Of a stretch of DNA of 64,000 nt, positions 25,536-35,559 are shown piece after piece. This stretch comes from Tsukamurella ocularis. GTDB taxonomy: Bacteria > Actinomycetota > Actinomycetes > Mycobacteriales > Mycobacteriaceae. Numbering within the stretch: position 1 is the first letter of the stretch; every line of letters begins with the position of its first letter. The translations under genes were made by a program, and so were the position numbers. The notes under the pieces were generated by a model that saw only the letters and a list, made by a program, of their open reading frames with translations, ran no database searches and was not told the DNA's origin. The stretch covers positions 558,001-622,000 of the forward strand of contig NZ_JANUCJ010000003.1 of NCBI RefSeq assembly GCF_024807615.1, in the 5' to 3' direction.

Positions 25536-26402
25536 ATGATCGACGCCATGGACCCACGGATCCCCATAATCGCCGCCGAGAGCGGTGGCGTGCTCTCCCG
25601 CCGTCACCTGCTACGGATCGGTGTCGATCCCGTGGAACTCGCCACCCTGCGACGGACCGGGACGATCACGGTCCTTCGTCGCGGCTGGTACGCCACCACC
25701 ACGGCACGGCCCACGGTCATCGCCGCGGTCCGGTCCGGCGCCGTGGTGACCTGCGTGTCGGCGCTCGAATACACGGCCGGGCTGTGGGTGCCACCCGGAA
25801 TCGCGCGGATGCACCTGCGGTGGCCGCGGCACACGCCGGTCGCCGCTCGGTCGCACCCGTCGTGCCGCAGTCACCGGCCCTTGCCGATGCCGCTGCGCGC
25901 GGTGGACTCGCTGCCGGTCGCGCTCCAGTGCGCGGCGAACTGCCTTCCCTCGGACGAGTTCATCGCGGTGCTTGACTCGACGCTGCGGATGCCTCGGCCG
26001 TACACGGAGAGCGTGCTCGCGGAGATCTTCGTCGGCGCCTCGCGGCGCGTGCTCCGGCTCGTCGGGCTCGTCGACCCCGCGGCGGGTTCGGGCACGGAAT
26101 CACTGGTCCGATATCGCCTGGTGTGCGCTGGTATCCGCGTCCGCTCGCAGGTCACGATCCGTGGCGTCGGACGGGTGGACCTCCTCGTCGGCGACAAACT
26201 CATCATCGAGTGCGACAGCGAGGGGTACCACGGCGGTGCGCAGCGCCGGTCCGACAATCGCCGCGACCGCACAGCGACCATCGGGGACTACCGAGTTCTT
26301 CGCATCGACTACGCCGATGTGCTGTACGACTGGGATGCGACCCTGCACGACATCCTCGCGATCGTGCGCAGTGGCCGCCACCGCGGCCGCACTCGATTTT
26401 GA
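25536..26402 (+). CDS. AbiEi antitoxin-like / DUF559-type nuclease-fold protein
   Basis: A 288-residue protein of a common actinobacterial orphan family. The N-terminal part (VLSRRHLLRIGVDPVELATLRR, then a wing TVLRRGWYA) is an AbiEi-type winged helix. The C-terminal part has VRVDLL-like strand GVGRVDLLVGDKLIIECD and later RRDRTATIGDYRVLRIDYADVL, matching the DUF559/Vsr-like restriction-endonuclease fold with a possible D...E core. No AbiEii toxin adjoins. GGAGAG precedes the ATG at 25536. Flanking repeats are listed separately. Function unknown. Confidence 0.75.
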   Translation: MIDAMDPRIPIIAAESGGVLSRRHLLRIGVDPVELATLRRTGTITVLRRGWYATTTARPTVIAAVRSGAVVTCVSALEYTAGLWVPPGIARMHLRWPRHTPVAARSHPSCRSHRPLPMPLRAVDSLPVALQCAANCLPSDEFIAVLDSTLRMPRPYTESVLAEIFVGASRRVLRLVGLVDPAAGSGTESLVRYRLVCAGIRVRSQVTIRGVGRVDLLVGDKLIIECDSEGYHGGAQRRSDNRRDRTATIGDYRVLRIDYADVLYDWDATLHDILAIVRSGRHRGRTRF

Positions 26403-26430
26403 GTATCCGGTCTACCGATGCACCGCCGCC

Positions 26431-26467
26431 AGATTCTGCAGCGGAGGGCCGTGAAAGTCGACTTTCG
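26431..26467 (+). repeat. Right copy of the 37-bp spaced repeat
   Basis: AGATTC, 12 bases, CCGTGAAA, 4 bases, ACTTTCG, as in the left copy at 25410. Here the second half forms a perfect 14-bp palindrome, GAAAGTCGACTTTC (26453-26466). It begins 28 bp after the AbiEi-like stop codon. The remaining sequence to 26647 shows no gene. Confidence 0.6.
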
Positions 26468-26647
26468 AAACTCAGACGGCCTGGAAAGTTGGCCGCCATC
26501 GCGAGGTCGACGACTTCCGCCCAGGTGCCCGAGGGCGCGGAGCTACTGGCTCACCACCGACCCGAGCCGGTGCTCGGGCGAGCCATCGGCGCTGTGCGCG
26601 CGGCGCCCGGCCAGACGATACCGCCGTCGACGAGGTGGCGGCGCAGA

Positions 26648-27145
26648 TCAGCGCCCCTCGCCGGAGGCCAGCAGCGGCTCGAGGGCCGCGCGCAGCGCGT
26701 AGTCGTTGCGGGCCCAGGCTTGCACCGTCGAGCCGTCGACGAGCTCGATACCCATCCCGTAGCGGCGGCGCGGTACGGTGCTCAGCCGCCCCATCGCGCG
26801 TGCCGAGGACCACGCCGGGAAATCCTCCGGCTTGGCCCTGCGCGGGTGATCGGGGGACTTGCCGGGCAGGATCCGCGCGATCTCGGCGACGGGGATCGTC
26901 TCCTCCCCGCAGCGCAGCTCCTCGGGGGTGACCGCCATCGAGACGTGGGTGCGTCCCGCGGTCACCTGCAGCCACACGAAGCCCTGCGTCGCAAGTCCCA
27001 GCAGCAACCAGATCCACCACTCGGAGGTGCGGCCGGCGAGCAGCCACTGGGTGAGGATCATCGCCACGGTCGCGAGGGGCACCAGTACCAGCCAGATGCG
27101 GGAAAGGCCCCGCTCGGCGTACAGCGGGGTCAGCGGCCCGGTCAC
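26648..27145 (-). CDS. Small two-helix membrane protein, DUF3093-like
   Basis: A 165-residue protein with two adjacent transmembrane helices (IWLVLVPLATVAMILTQWLL and WWIWLLLGLATQGFVWLQV) and a C-terminal cytoplasmic domain (TPEELRCGEETIPVAEIARI, then PAWSSARAMGRL), a PH-like layout typical of the DUF3093 family. From memory, an unannotated membrane protein (Rv0513) follows hemB in mycobacteria. The GTG start overlaps the previous stop (GTGA). Function unknown, position suggests a heme link. Confidence 0.65.
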   Translation of the reverse strand: MTGPLTPLYAERGLSRIWLVLVPLATVAMILTQWLLAGRTSEWWIWLLLGLATQGFVWLQVTAGRTHVSMAVTPEELRCGEETIPVAEIARILPGKSPDHPRRAKPEDFPAWSSARAMGRLSTVPRRRYGMGIELVDGSTVQAWARNDYALRAALEPLLASGEGR

Positions 27146-27714
27146 CGCCGGGCCGCCACGGAGCCCGGTGAGAAGTACGCGAGGGAATCCCGGCTGTTCG
27201 CCGCAAGGATCGCACCGACGACGGCTATCGCCGCGAGGATGGCCGGAACCGCGATCGTGGCATTCCCGGAGAAGAAACCGAGCACACCCTGCACAAGTAC
27301 GAAGGCCGCGACGAACTGCAACACGAGCCGCGCCCAGTTCTGTCCGCGCCACAGGAAGTAGACGAGACCCGCCGCCACCGCGACGCCCACGACGACCATC
27401 ACGATGGCGAGCACGAAGGTCATGGTGTCGAACTGCTCGAAGGTCTTGTACTGCTCGCGGGAAGAGCGGGCGATGATGCCGTCGCCCTCGCGCATCCGGT
27501 CGAACTGCTCGCGCAGCTCGGCGGAGCCGCGGGTCGAGATCGCCTGCGCGACGCGAGAGATCGCCGAGGCGATGATGACGAAGATCCACAGCTGCGCGGA
27601 GAGCTTCACGTCGTCGGGGCGCGGGCCCCGCGCGGGCTTCGGCACGGGCGGCGGTGCCGGCCAGGTGGGTGGCTGCGGTCCGGGACCGGGCCAGACGGGG
27701 CCCTGCTGGTGCAT
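27142..27714 (-). CDS. Four-helix membrane protein downstream of hemB
   Basis: A 190-residue protein: a Pro-rich N-terminal tail (about 35 residues), a first helix (LWIFVIIASAISRVAQAI), an amphipathic stretch, and three further helices ending in AILAAIAVVGAILA. No domain recognised. It follows hemB by two bases; GTG at 27720 overlapping the hemB stop is an alternative start. From memory, mycobacteria have a comparable membrane gene pair (Rv0513-Rv0514) in this position. Confidence 0.65.
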   Translation of the reverse strand: MHQQGPVWPGPGPQPPTWPAPPPVPKPARGPRPDDVKLSAQLWIFVIIASAISRVAQAISTRGSAELREQFDRMREGDGIIARSSREQYKTFEQFDTMTFVLAIVMVVVGVAVAAGLVYFLWRGQNWARLVLQFVAAFVLVQGVLGFFSGNATIAVPAILAAIAVVGAILAANSRDSLAYFSPGSVAARR

Positions 27715-27716
27715 GC

Positions 27717-28709
27717 TCACCAGGTTCCCCTGTTCAGCCAACCCGCGGCCTCAGTGGCCCAGTAGGTCAGCACGATGTCGGCTCCGGCACGGCGGATCGA
27801 TACCAGCGACTCACGGATCGCCGCGTCGCGGTCGATCCAGCCGTTCTGGGCGGCGGCGGTGATCATCGCGTACTCCCCCGAGATCTGGTACGCCCCCACC
27901 GGAACCGGCGAAGCGGCGGCCACGTCGGCGAGCACGTCGAGGTAGCTCATCGCGGGCTTGACCATCACGATGTCGGCGCCCTCGGCGAGGTCCAGTTCGA
28001 GCTCACGCAGCGCCTCACGGCGGTTCGCCGAATCCTGCTGGTAGGTCCGCCGATCGCCCTGCAGCGACGAGCCGACGGCCTCGCGGAACGGTCCGTAGAA
28101 CGGCGACGCGTACTTCGCGGTGTACGCGAACAGCGAAACATCCTGGTGCCCAGCGGAATCTAGCGCGGAGCGCAGCACGCCGATCTGGCCGTCCATCATC
28201 CCTGACGGTCCCAGCATGTGCGCCCCGGCATCGGCCTGAGCCACACCCATCAAGGCGTACCGCTCCAGGGTGGCGTCGTTGTCGACACGCCCAGCGCCGT
28301 CGAGTACGCCGCAGTGCCCGTGCGAGGTGAACTCGTCCAGGCACGTATCGGCCATGATCACGATGTCGTCACCCAGGTCGTCCCGCAGAGCCCGCAGCCC
28401 GCGGTTGAGCACCCCGTCGGGATTCCACGAGGCGCTGCCCTCGGCGTCCTTGTCGGCGTCGTCGGGGACACCGAACAGCATGATCCCACCGACACCCTCG
28501 CGGACGGCCTCCTCGGCTGCGGCGCGCAGCGAATCGGACGTGTGCTGGACGACGCCCGGCATCGACGAGATCGGCAACGGCGCCTCGATCCCGTCGCGCA
28601 CGAACATCGGCAGCACCAACTGCCGCGGCTCCACCGACACCTCGGCGACGAGCCGCCGGACGGCGGGCGTCGTGCGCAGCCTGCGAGGACGGACGTGAGG
28701 AAAACTCAT
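27717..28709 (-). CDS. hemB: Porphobilinogen synthase (delta-aminolevulinate dehydratase)
   Basis: A 330-residue enzyme condensing two 5-aminolevulinates to porphobilinogen. Both Schiff-base lysines are present: [14 protein letters not shown] and VMVKPAMSY. The metal loop reads [14 protein letters not shown], so the middle cysteine of the zinc-type CXCX..C cluster is replaced by Asp, intermediate between zinc and magnesium enzymes. It follows the cobA-hemD fusion by 10 bp. Confidence 0.95.
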   Translation of the reverse strand: MSFPHVRPRRLRTTPAVRRLVAEVSVEPRQLVLPMFVRDGIEAPLPISSMPGVVQHTSDSLRAAAEEAVREGVGGIMLFGVPDDADKDAEGSASWNPDGVLNRGLRALRDDLGDDIVIMADTCLDEFTSHGHCGVLDGAGRVDNDATLERYALMGVAQADAGAHMLGPSGMMDGQIGVLRSALDSAGHQDVSLFAYTAKYASPFYGPFREAVGSSLQGDRRTYQQDSANRREALRELELDLAEGADIVMVKPAMSYLDVLADVAAASPVPVGAYQISGEYAMITAAAQNGWIDRDAAIRESLVSIRRAGADIVLTYWATEAAGWLNRGTW

Positions 28710-28719
28710 GCCGTCCAGT

Positions 28720-30432
28720 CTACGAGCGGGAGCGGCGCGGCTTCTTCCGCGGCGGGGGCAGGGCGCCCTCCGCGCGGAGCCGGGAAGCGTGCGCGGCCAG
28801 AGCCTCGACGAGGTCCTCCACCGACGCGGTCTCCGGCTGCACGTCCACTCGCAGGCCGAACTCGATCGCGGTCTCGGCCGTCTTCGGCCCGATGCACGCG
28901 ACGATGGTGCGGGTGTGCGGCTTACCGGCGATCCCGACCAGGTTGCGCACCGTCGAGCTGGAGGTGAAGCAGACCGCGTCGAAGTCGCCGGACTTGATCA
29001 TCTCGCGGGTCGAGGCGGGCGGCGGAGCGGCGCGCACCGTGCGGTACGCGGTCACGTCGTCAATCTCCCAGCCGCGGTCGCGCAGGCCCTCTGCGAGGGT
29101 CTCGGTGGCGATGTCGGCGCGCGGCAGCAGGACCCGGTTGACCGGGTCGAAGACGTCGTCGAAGGGCGGGAAGACCTCGAGCATGCCCAGGCTGGACTGC
29201 TCGCCCGTCGGAATGAGCTCGGGCTCGATGCCGAAGGCGCGGACCTTGGCGGCGGTCTGCTCGCCGACGCAGGCGATCTTCACGCCGGAGAAGGCACGGG
29301 CGTCCAGGCCGAACTCGATGAACTTCTCCCACACGGCGCGCACGGCGTTCGTGGAGGTGAAGACGACCCACTGGTAGCGGCCGTCGACGAGGCCTTTGAC
29401 CGCGCGCTCCATCTGCGCGGGGCTGCGCGGCGGCTCGACGGCGATCGTCGGGACCTCCATGGGAATGGAGCCGTGGGCGCGCAGCCGGTTCGACATCTCG
29501 GCGGCCTGGTCCTTGGTGCGGGGCACGAGCACGGTCCAGCCGTACAGCGCGCGCGACTCCCACCAGGAGAGCTTGCTCCGCTGGCCCACGACCTTGCCGA
29601 CGGTGACCACGAGTGGACCGGGCAGGCCCGCGCCCGCCTCGTTCAGCGTCGCGAGGGTGGCCTCGACGGTCTTCTGCTTGCAGGTCGAGCCCTGCGCGGT
29701 GACGGCGACGGGGGTCTGCGGCGCGAGGCCGTTCTCGACCAGCGCGGAGGCGGTGTCGGCGAGGTGCTCGGCGGTCGCGCTCAGCACCAGGGGCGACGGG
29801 GCCGCGGCCAGCGCCGCCCAGTCGACCTCGCCGCGCACGTCGGCCTCGGTGTGCGCCGAGCCCAGCGCCATGCCGGCGTAGGTGGGGACCGCCGTCGCGG
29901 GCGCGAGGCCCGGGACGATCTCGAAGGCGACCTGAGTACGGGCGACGGCGTTGACCTCTGCCAGCACCGCGTCCGAGGACAGCGGGTCGCCGGCGACGAG
30001 GCGCACGACGTCTTCGCCGTGGCGGGCCTGCGCCAGCAAGGTCTTGGCGACCTCGGCGGGCTCGCCCAGCGCGGGCACGACCGTGGCGGGGTTGCGCACG
30101 ACGGGCTCGCCCTTGCGGCCCTTCACGGCGGCCGGATCGGCGGCGTCGTCACCGGTCTCGACGGGCTCGGCCGGCAGCGCGGTGCCGACCATGTCGAGCA
30201 CGGTCTGCGGAACGTCGGGGTCTGTGTAGACCGTCCGGGCGCCCGCGATACTCTGCTCTGCACGCAGGGTCAGCAGTCCCGGATCGCCCGGGCCGGATCC
30301 CACGAAGGTGATGCGGCCCGGTGCCACCGCCCGGCCCCGGGCGGGCTTGTTCGTCTTCGCGGCGACGCGGGTGGACACCGTGTCGGTGTCGGCTGCCGTG
30401 TCGGCCTTCGCGGACTGTGCAGTGCGGCTCAT
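28720..30432 (-). CDS. hemD: Fused uroporphyrinogen-III C-methyltransferase-like / uroporphyrinogen-III synthase
   Basis: A 570-residue two-domain protein. Residues of about 40-270 form a SUMT (CobA/CysG)-like domain starting [17 protein letters not shown]; residues of about 300-550 are HemD, with [15 protein letters not shown] and [15 protein letters not shown]. HemD cyclises hydroxymethylbilane with ring D inversion. In the SUMT half the usual GGDPFxFGRGGEE loop is replaced by [15 protein letters not shown], so methyltransferase activity is doubtful. The basic, Arg/Lys/Pro-rich end resembles a linker. Lies between hemC and hemB. Confidence 0.92.
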   Translation of the reverse strand: MSRTAQSAKADTAADTDTVSTRVAAKTNKPARGRAVAPGRITFVGSGPGDPGLLTLRAEQSIAGARTVYTDPDVPQTVLDMVGTALPAEPVETGDDAADPAAVKGRKGEPVVRNPATVVPALGEPAEVAKTLLAQARHGEDVVRLVAGDPLSSDAVLAEVNAVARTQVAFEIVPGLAPATAVPTYAGMALGSAHTEADVRGEVDWAALAAAPSPLVLSATAEHLADTASALVENGLAPQTPVAVTAQGSTCKQKTVEATLATLNEAGAGLPGPLVVTVGKVVGQRSKLSWWESRALYGWTVLVPRTKDQAAEMSNRLRAHGSIPMEVPTIAVEPPRSPAQMERAVKGLVDGRYQWVVFTSTNAVRAVWEKFIEFGLDARAFSGVKIACVGEQTAAKVRAFGIEPELIPTGEQSSLGMLEVFPPFDDVFDPVNRVLLPRADIATETLAEGLRDRGWEIDDVTAYRTVRAAPPPASTREMIKSGDFDAVCFTSSSTVRNLVGIAGKPHTRTIVACIGPKTAETAIEFGLRVDVQPETASVEDLVEALAAHASRLRAEGALPPPRKKPRRSRS

Positions 30433-30458
30433 GTATCGGCTCCCAGTAGTTGCGGGTG

Positions 30459-31400
30459 CTACGCGAGCAGGTCGCGTGCGCCCAGGTCGAGCAGCTCCCG
30501 TGCCAGCGCGATGCCCAGCGCGCCGGCTTCGCCCACCGGACCGACCACAGAGGCGCGGACCGAGTCGGAGCCGTCCGCCGCGAGCGCGATGCCACGCAGC
30601 GACAGCTCCTCGAAGATGCGACCGTCGTCGTCGAGGGACTCGACGACTTCCGCGATCGCACCGACGGGCGCGGTACACCCGGCCTCCAACTCGGCGAGGA
30701 GGGCACGCTCGGCGGTGACCGCCGCACGCGTGACCAGATCGTCCAGGCCGGAGAGCACGGAATGCAGTTCCGCATCGTCGCGTCGGCACTCCACCGCGAG
30801 TGCGCCCTGAGCGGGCGCCGGCAGCATCTGCACCGGATCCAGCGCCTCCGTCACCTCGTTGTGGCGACCGATCCGCTTGAGTCCGGCGAGGGCGACCACG
30901 ATCGCGTCGAGTTCGCCGTCCGCTACTTTGCGTAACCGAGAGTCAAGGTTGCCTCGTAGGGGGCGGATTTCCAAACCCAGACCCAGTGCGGTAAGCTGGC
31001 TGGCTCGTCGCGGGCTGGAGGTGCCGATCACGGACCCCGCCGGCAGCTCCCCCAGCACCAGTCCGTCGCGCGCCACGAGGGCGTCGCGCGAGTCCTCGCG
31101 GGGCGGCACGGCGGGCATCGACAGCCGGTCGTCGGGCGCGGTCGGCAGGTCCTTGTAGGAGTGCACGGCCACGTCGACCTCTCGGTTCGCGAGCGCGTCA
31201 CGCAGCGCGGACGTGAAGACGCCTACGCCGATCTTCTCGACCGGCTCGGAGCTCAGGTCGCCCGGCGTCTGCACGATCACGAGCTCGGCCGGATGACCGG
31301 CGGCGATCAGGGCATCGCGTACGGTGCCGGCCTGTGTGGTCGCCAGCAGCGAGCCGCGCGTGCCGATGCGGATGGGCTGCGGAACGGTGGGGTCAGACAC
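30459..31400 (-). CDS. hemC: Hydroxymethylbilane synthase (porphobilinogen deaminase)
   Basis: A 313-residue enzyme that polymerises four porphobilinogens. The dipyrromethane cofactor attaches to C242 in [12 protein letters not shown], the same numbering as E. coli. [20 protein letters not shown] and [11 protein letters not shown] bind the cofactor and substrate. The GTG at 31400 lies inside the end of hemA (8-bp overlap), supporting coupled translation. Cytoplasmic. Confidence 0.95.
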   Translation of the reverse strand: MSDPTVPQPIRIGTRGSLLATTQAGTVRDALIAAGHPAELVIVQTPGDLSSEPVEKIGVGVFTSALRDALANREVDVAVHSYKDLPTAPDDRLSMPAVPPREDSRDALVARDGLVLGELPAGSVIGTSSPRRASQLTALGLGLEIRPLRGNLDSRLRKVADGELDAIVVALAGLKRIGRHNEVTEALDPVQMLPAPAQGALAVECRRDDAELHSVLSGLDDLVTRAAVTAERALLAELEAGCTAPVGAIAEVVESLDDDGRIFEELSLRGIALAADGSDSVRASVVGPVGEAGALGIALARELLDLGARDLLA

Positions 31401-32730
31401 TTCGGTCGTCGGATCCTTCGGTCGCGGAGACGGCGCCGGTGGCGCCCGGCTTGAGTTCGAAGAGCTCCCGCAGCGCCTCCGCGTAGGAGTCGCCGCCCGG
31501 GGTGGCGGCCAGCTGCTTGACGCGCACCGTCGGGGCGTGCAGAAGCTTGTCGACGACGCGGCGCACCGTCTGCGCCACCTCGTCGCGATCCGTGCCCTCC
31601 AGGCTCGGGAGACGCGAATCCAGCCGCAGCAGTTCGGCTTCCACCACCTCGGCGGCACGCCGGCGCAGGGCCGTCACGGTCGGGGTGACCTCCGCCGAGC
31701 GCTGCGCGGAGAGGTACTCGGCGAGCTCGTCGGAGACGATGCTGCGGGCCTTCTCGGCGTCCTCCTCGGCGGCCTGCGTGCCCGGCTCGCGGGAGAGGGC
31801 ATCGATATCGATGACGGCCACGCCCGGAAGCCCGGCGACGGCGGGGTCCACATCCCTTGGCAGGCCCAGATCGCACACCACGAGATCGGTGTCGACGGTG
31901 CGCTGCGCCAGGGCGGAGTGCACGTCGGCGAGGCTCACGACGCTGCCGACGGCACCGGTGCAGGCGATGAGCACGTCGGCGTCGGCGAGGGCGACCACGA
32001 GGTCGTCCATGGCGACGCCGCGGGCGGCGGTCACGCCACCGTCGAGGGCGGCCTGCGCGAGCCGATCAGCCTTGTCCTGGGTGCGGTTCGCGACCGTCAC
32101 GTCGACGGCGCCGGCGCGCGCCAGGTGGGCGACGCCGAGGCCGCCCATGGCACCCGCGCCCACGACGACGGCGCGGCGCAGCGAACCGCCCTGCGCGCCG
32201 AGGATGGCCTGCGCGCGGTCGAGGGCGACGGAGACGACGGAGGCGCCGGCCTTGTCGATGCCCGTGTCGGTGTGCACGCGCTTACCGACGTGCAGGGCGC
32301 GCTGCGCGAGGTCGTGGACCACGCGGCCGGCGACCTGATGCTCGTCGGAGGCCGCGTAGGCGCCACGGATCTGGCCGAGGATCTGCTGCTCGCCGACGAC
32401 CATCGAGTCGAGGCCGGAGGCGACGGAGAAGAGGTGCTGGACGGCCGCCTCGGAGTAGCGCACGAAGGCGTGCTTGCTGAGCTCGTTGATGGTGAGGCCG
32501 GAGCGGGCGGACAGGACGTCGGAGACTGCTTCCAGTGCGGGGTGGAAGGCCTCGACGACGGCGTAGATCTCGACGCGGTTGCAGGTGGTGACGACCATGA
32601 CCTCGTCGATGTGCGGCGACTCCATGAGCTGCGCCAGCACCTTGGGACGATCGGTCTCGGTGATCGCCAGTTTCTCGAGGACCGACACCGGCGCGCTGCG
32701 GTGCGACGCGCCGAACAGCAGAACCGACAC
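31393..32730 (-). CDS. hemA: Glutamyl-tRNA reductase
   Basis: A 445-residue enzyme of the C5 pathway, reducing glutamyl-tRNA to glutamate-1-semialdehyde with NADPH. The nucleophile is C50 in [25 protein letters not shown] is the family signature, and [16 protein letters not shown] is the NADPH-binding loop. A C-terminal helical dimerisation domain follows. HemA feeds HemL, whose gene is about 23 kb away. A 30-bp inverted repeat lies just upstream of the start. Confidence 0.96.
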   Translation of the reverse strand: MSVLLFGASHRSAPVSVLEKLAITETDRPKVLAQLMESPHIDEVMVVTTCNRVEIYAVVEAFHPALEAVSDVLSARSGLTINELSKHAFVRYSEAAVQHLFSVASGLDSMVVGEQQILGQIRGAYAASDEHQVAGRVVHDLAQRALHVGKRVHTDTGIDKAGASVVSVALDRAQAILGAQGGSLRRAVVVGAGAMGGLGVAHLARAGAVDVTVANRTQDKADRLAQAALDGGVTAARGVAMDDLVVALADADVLIACTGAVGSVVSLADVHSALAQRTVDTDLVVCDLGLPRDVDPAVAGLPGVAVIDIDALSREPGTQAAEEDAEKARSIVSDELAEYLSAQRSAEVTPTVTALRRRAAEVVEAELLRLDSRLPSLEGTDRDEVAQTVRRVVDKLLHAPTVRVKQLAATPGGDSYAEALRELFELKPGATGAVSATEGSDDRSV

Positions 32731-32755
32731 CCTCGCTGCTCCTTCGAAGATCTTG

Positions 32756-32785
32756 ACGGGTGAACTACAGTCCGTAGTTTCCCGT
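32756..32785. promoter_or_regulatory. Nested inverted repeat upstream of hemA
   Basis: AACTAC (32763-32768) pairs with GTAGTT (32774-32779) around a 5-base loop, and outside it ACGGG (32756-32760) pairs with CCCGT (32781-32785). It lies 26-55 bp before the hemA ATG. It may be an operator or a leader hairpin that tunes entry into heme synthesis; which cannot be decided from sequence. Confidence 0.5.
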
Positions 32786-32878
32786 TAAGGCACGGTACCC
32801 CGCATCCCCTGAAATGGGAAAACGCGCACAGCCTCACCTCACCCGTGCAGGTGACGAGGGGTCACCCGTCACGGTCGC

Positions 32879-33136
32879 TCAGCCCAGGATATCCGCCCGC
32901 AGCTGCGGAACGTCCGCTTCCCAATAGCTGTGCTGCTCGCCGTCGAGCAGGACCACCGGCAACATGTCGCCGTACTCGCCGCGGTACTCGGTGTTACCGG
33001 GGGCGTCGACGTCCAGTTGCCGGTAGTCGACGGGGCGGTCGGCGGCGCGGAGTTCGACGACGAGCGCGGTGAGCTCGTCGTGGGCACGGGCGCACATCCC
33101 GCACCCCTCCCTGGTGAGCAACGTGATCACGGACAT
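32879..33136 (-). CDS. Glutaredoxin-like / DUF836-type redox protein
   Basis: An 85-residue thioredoxin-fold protein with active site CGMC (residues about 12-15, in [11 protein letters not shown]) and the cis-proline segment MLPVVLLDG. It matches the short glutaredoxin-like family located before hemA in mycobacteria (Rv0508, from memory). The true reductant (mycothiol or thioredoxin) is unknown. It lies 148 bp upstream of hemA on the same strand. Confidence 0.8.
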   Translation of the reverse strand: MSVITLLTREGCGMCARAHDELTALVVELRAADRPVDYRQLDVDAPGNTEYRGEYGDMLPVVLLDGEQHSYWEADVPQLRADILG

Positions 33137-33219
33137 GTGCCGAGTGTCCCACCCCGAGCGCGGCGCGCGCCGCTAAGGTTGAGGGGAGATCACGCACGTG
33201 GGATCACGCGAGTGGGGAG

Positions 33220-34113
33220 GTGCCCTTGTCCGAGACGGCCAGCGCCGACGAACAACGGCAGAGCGCGGCGGGCGAGGCGAGCGCCGACGCCGCCCATTCG
33301 CTGCTGCTCGAGAAGGAGGGCCGCGAAGACGGCCAAGTGCCACCCGACCTCACCGCGGCCGCCTTCTTCGACGTCGACAACACGATGGTGCAGGGCGCGT
33401 CGATCGTGCACTTCGCCCGCGGCCTCGCCGCGCGCAACTACTTCTCCTACTCCGACCTGGCGTCGGCCGTGTGGGCGCAGGCCAAGTTCCGGCTCACGGG
33501 CAAGGAGAACAGCGAGGACGTGGCGGCTGGGCGCGAGAAGGCGCTGTCCTTCATCGCCGGCCGCTCCACCGAGGAACTCAAGGCCGTCGGCGAGGAGATC
33601 TACGACGAGATCATCGCCGACAAGATCTGGCCGGGCACCCGCGCGCTGGCGCAGATGCACCTCGACGCCGGGCAGCAGGTGTGGCTGGTGACGGCCACCC
33701 CCGTCGAGCTGGCGCAGACCATCGCCGACCGGCTCGGCCTCACCGGCGCCCTCGGCACCGTCGCGGAGTCGCAGGACGGGGTGTTCACCGGCAAGCTCGT
33801 CGGCGACATCCTGCACGGCCTGGGCAAGGCGCACGCCGTCCGCTCGCTGGCGATCCGCGAGGGCCTGAACCTCAAGCGCTGCACCGCCTACAGCGACTCC
33901 CACAACGACGTGCCGATGCTGTCCCTGGTGGGCACCGCCGTCGCCATCAATCCCGACTCCGACCTGCGCGACGTCGCGCGCGTGCGGGGTTGGGAGATCC
34001 GCGACTACCGCACCGGCCGCAAGGCCGCCAAGATCGGCGTCCCCACCGCCATCGGTGTGGGCGTCGCCGTCGGCGGCGCCGCAGCACTGATCAAGCATTT
34101 CAGCGACGACTGA
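33220..34113 (+). CDS. HAD-superfamily IB phosphatase, SerB1-like
   Basis: A 297-residue HAD hydrolase. Motif I is [11 protein letters not shown] (D51, D53), motif II is LVTATPVE, and motif III is [11 protein letters not shown]. The first 45 residues are a disordered acidic tail and the last 25 include a helix ([19 protein letters not shown]) that could anchor it. The family includes phosphoserine phosphatase-like and lipid-phosphate enzymes; substrate unknown (mycobacterial SerB1, Rv0505c, from memory). GTG chosen after GGGGAG. Confidence 0.82.
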   Translation: MPLSETASADEQRQSAAGEASADAAHSLLLEKEGREDGQVPPDLTAAAFFDVDNTMVQGASIVHFARGLAARNYFSYSDLASAVWAQAKFRLTGKENSEDVAAGREKALSFIAGRSTEELKAVGEEIYDEIIADKIWPGTRALAQMHLDAGQQVWLVTATPVELAQTIADRLGLTGALGTVAESQDGVFTGKLVGDILHGLGKAHAVRSLAIREGLNLKRCTAYSDSHNDVPMLSLVGTAVAINPDSDLRDVARVRGWEIRDYRTGRKAAKIGVPTAIGVGVAVGGAAALIKHFSDD

Positions 34114-34309
34114 ACGGGCCATCCCCCATCCAAGCCCGACAACGGCTTCCGCCAACCGTCGTCGTCGAGAATATGCGATATGAAAACATACGCGTACGCC
34201 TAACGTCATCTGCCGCTATGTTTTTCAGACTGAAACGTCACCACCGGACGCCGTGAACAACGCCGTGATCTGCCTCGCGGGCCGCGTCCGATGCCTTTAG
34301 GCTTCACGT

Positions 34310-35548
34310 GTGAGTCGGACAAAAATCGGACACGTTCGGTACGTGCTCCGTACGAGTTGGGCGGTACCCGGTGTCGCCTTCCTCGCCGTGCTCATCGGTC
34401 TCGCCTCCGGCGCCGGCGCGTTCCTGATCAGCGGAACCGCGCCCGCTTCCCGTCCGGACACCACGTCAGCTAGCCCGCAGGTATCGCCGGCCGCGATCGC
34501 GCTCAAGGCGGCGGACGATTCGCGCACGATGTTCTCGCTCCTGTCCGATGCCCTCACCTCCTCGAGCACCGGCCTGATGTCCGCGACCTCGGCGATACCG
34601 CAGATCTTCGACAGCCTCGCCCGGGCCCGCGCCGGGGCCGCCGACCTCGCCACGTCGCTCGAGTCGACGTCGTCCGCGTCCCAAGCGCTCACCGAAGTCA
34701 CTGAGGTCACATCGACCTGGTCGAACAGTATCGAGCAGGCCACTGCTCTCGCTTCGCTCAGCACGTCCGTCCGTACCTCCCTACGCGACGTTCGGACCCG
34801 TTTGGCGCCCAGTACCAACCCGACCGACGTCGCGACCCGCGAGCGGATCGACGCGGTCCTCGACCAGTCCGCAGGTCTCGACGCTCTGCAAGGTGCGAAC
34901 GCGCTCCGCAGCGCGCTCGCGTCGTTGTCGAGCGCCTCGTCCCGAGGAAGCGCCGGCCTCACTTCGGCGCGCACCGCAGCCCGTCAGCTACGCGACGGCC
35001 TGACGACAATGACGAGCGCCCGCCCCGCGGCCGAGGCCGCGGTCGCGAAGCTCAATCTCGGGGTGCGGCAGTTGGGGATCGCACTGCAATCGATCGATCG
35101 CCAACTCGAGACCGTGCAGACCCAGTTACGAGCGGATTCGACCACCCACTCGACCGCCGACACCGCTCTCACCACTGCGTCCGTCGCGACCACGTCCTCG
35201 CCCGACCGGCTCGCCTACGCCGTCCTGACCGGCGCGGTCGGAGCGGTGCTCGTGTACCTGTCCGCCGCCCTGATCACCGGCCGGCGGCGCCGCACGGTCG
35301 TAGCAACCGCACCACTCGCGAACGTGGCACGCGCGTATGCCTCCGACAGCGGGACCGGAGCACTCTCGACCGATCCGAATCTGCCGGTGCTGCCTCCGCG
35401 CCCCGACCTCGTGCAGGCGCCCGGAACCGCCGACTTCACGGCACAATCCGGTACCGACGTGGCTGCACCTGAACCGGCTCAGGGACTCTCCCGCGTTCCG
35501 TCTGCACTCGATACTGGACCGGTACTCGTCCACGTCCAGCAGCCCTGA
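34310..35548 (+). CDS. Uncharacterised coiled membrane protein
   Basis: A 412-residue protein not recognised. Residues of about 15-40 form a transmembrane helix (VPGVAFLAVLIGLASGAGAFL), residues of about 50-290 are Ser/Thr/Ala-rich with a helical, probably coiled-coil pattern and no cysteines, and a second helix (AYAVLTGAVGAVLVYLSAALI, about 300-320) is followed by a Pro-rich cytoplasmic tail. Topology suggests a large extracytoplasmic loop. Starts at GTG 34310. The AT-rich upstream region with a 13-bp palindrome is unlike neighbouring DNA. Function unknown. Confidence 0.6.
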   Translation: MSRTKIGHVRYVLRTSWAVPGVAFLAVLIGLASGAGAFLISGTAPASRPDTTSASPQVSPAAIALKAADDSRTMFSLLSDALTSSSTGLMSATSAIPQIFDSLARARAGAADLATSLESTSSASQALTEVTEVTSTWSNSIEQATALASLSTSVRTSLRDVRTRLAPSTNPTDVATRERIDAVLDQSAGLDALQGANALRSALASLSSASSRGSAGLTSARTAARQLRDGLTTMTSARPAAEAAVAKLNLGVRQLGIALQSIDRQLETVQTQLRADSTTHSTADTALTTASVATTSSPDRLAYAVLTGAVGAVLVYLSAALITGRRRRTVVATAPLANVARAYASDSGTGALSTDPNLPVLPPRPDLVQAPGTADFTAQSGTDVAAPEPAQGLSRVPSALDTGPVLVHVQQP

Positions 35549-35559
35549 TCGGGCGCCGC

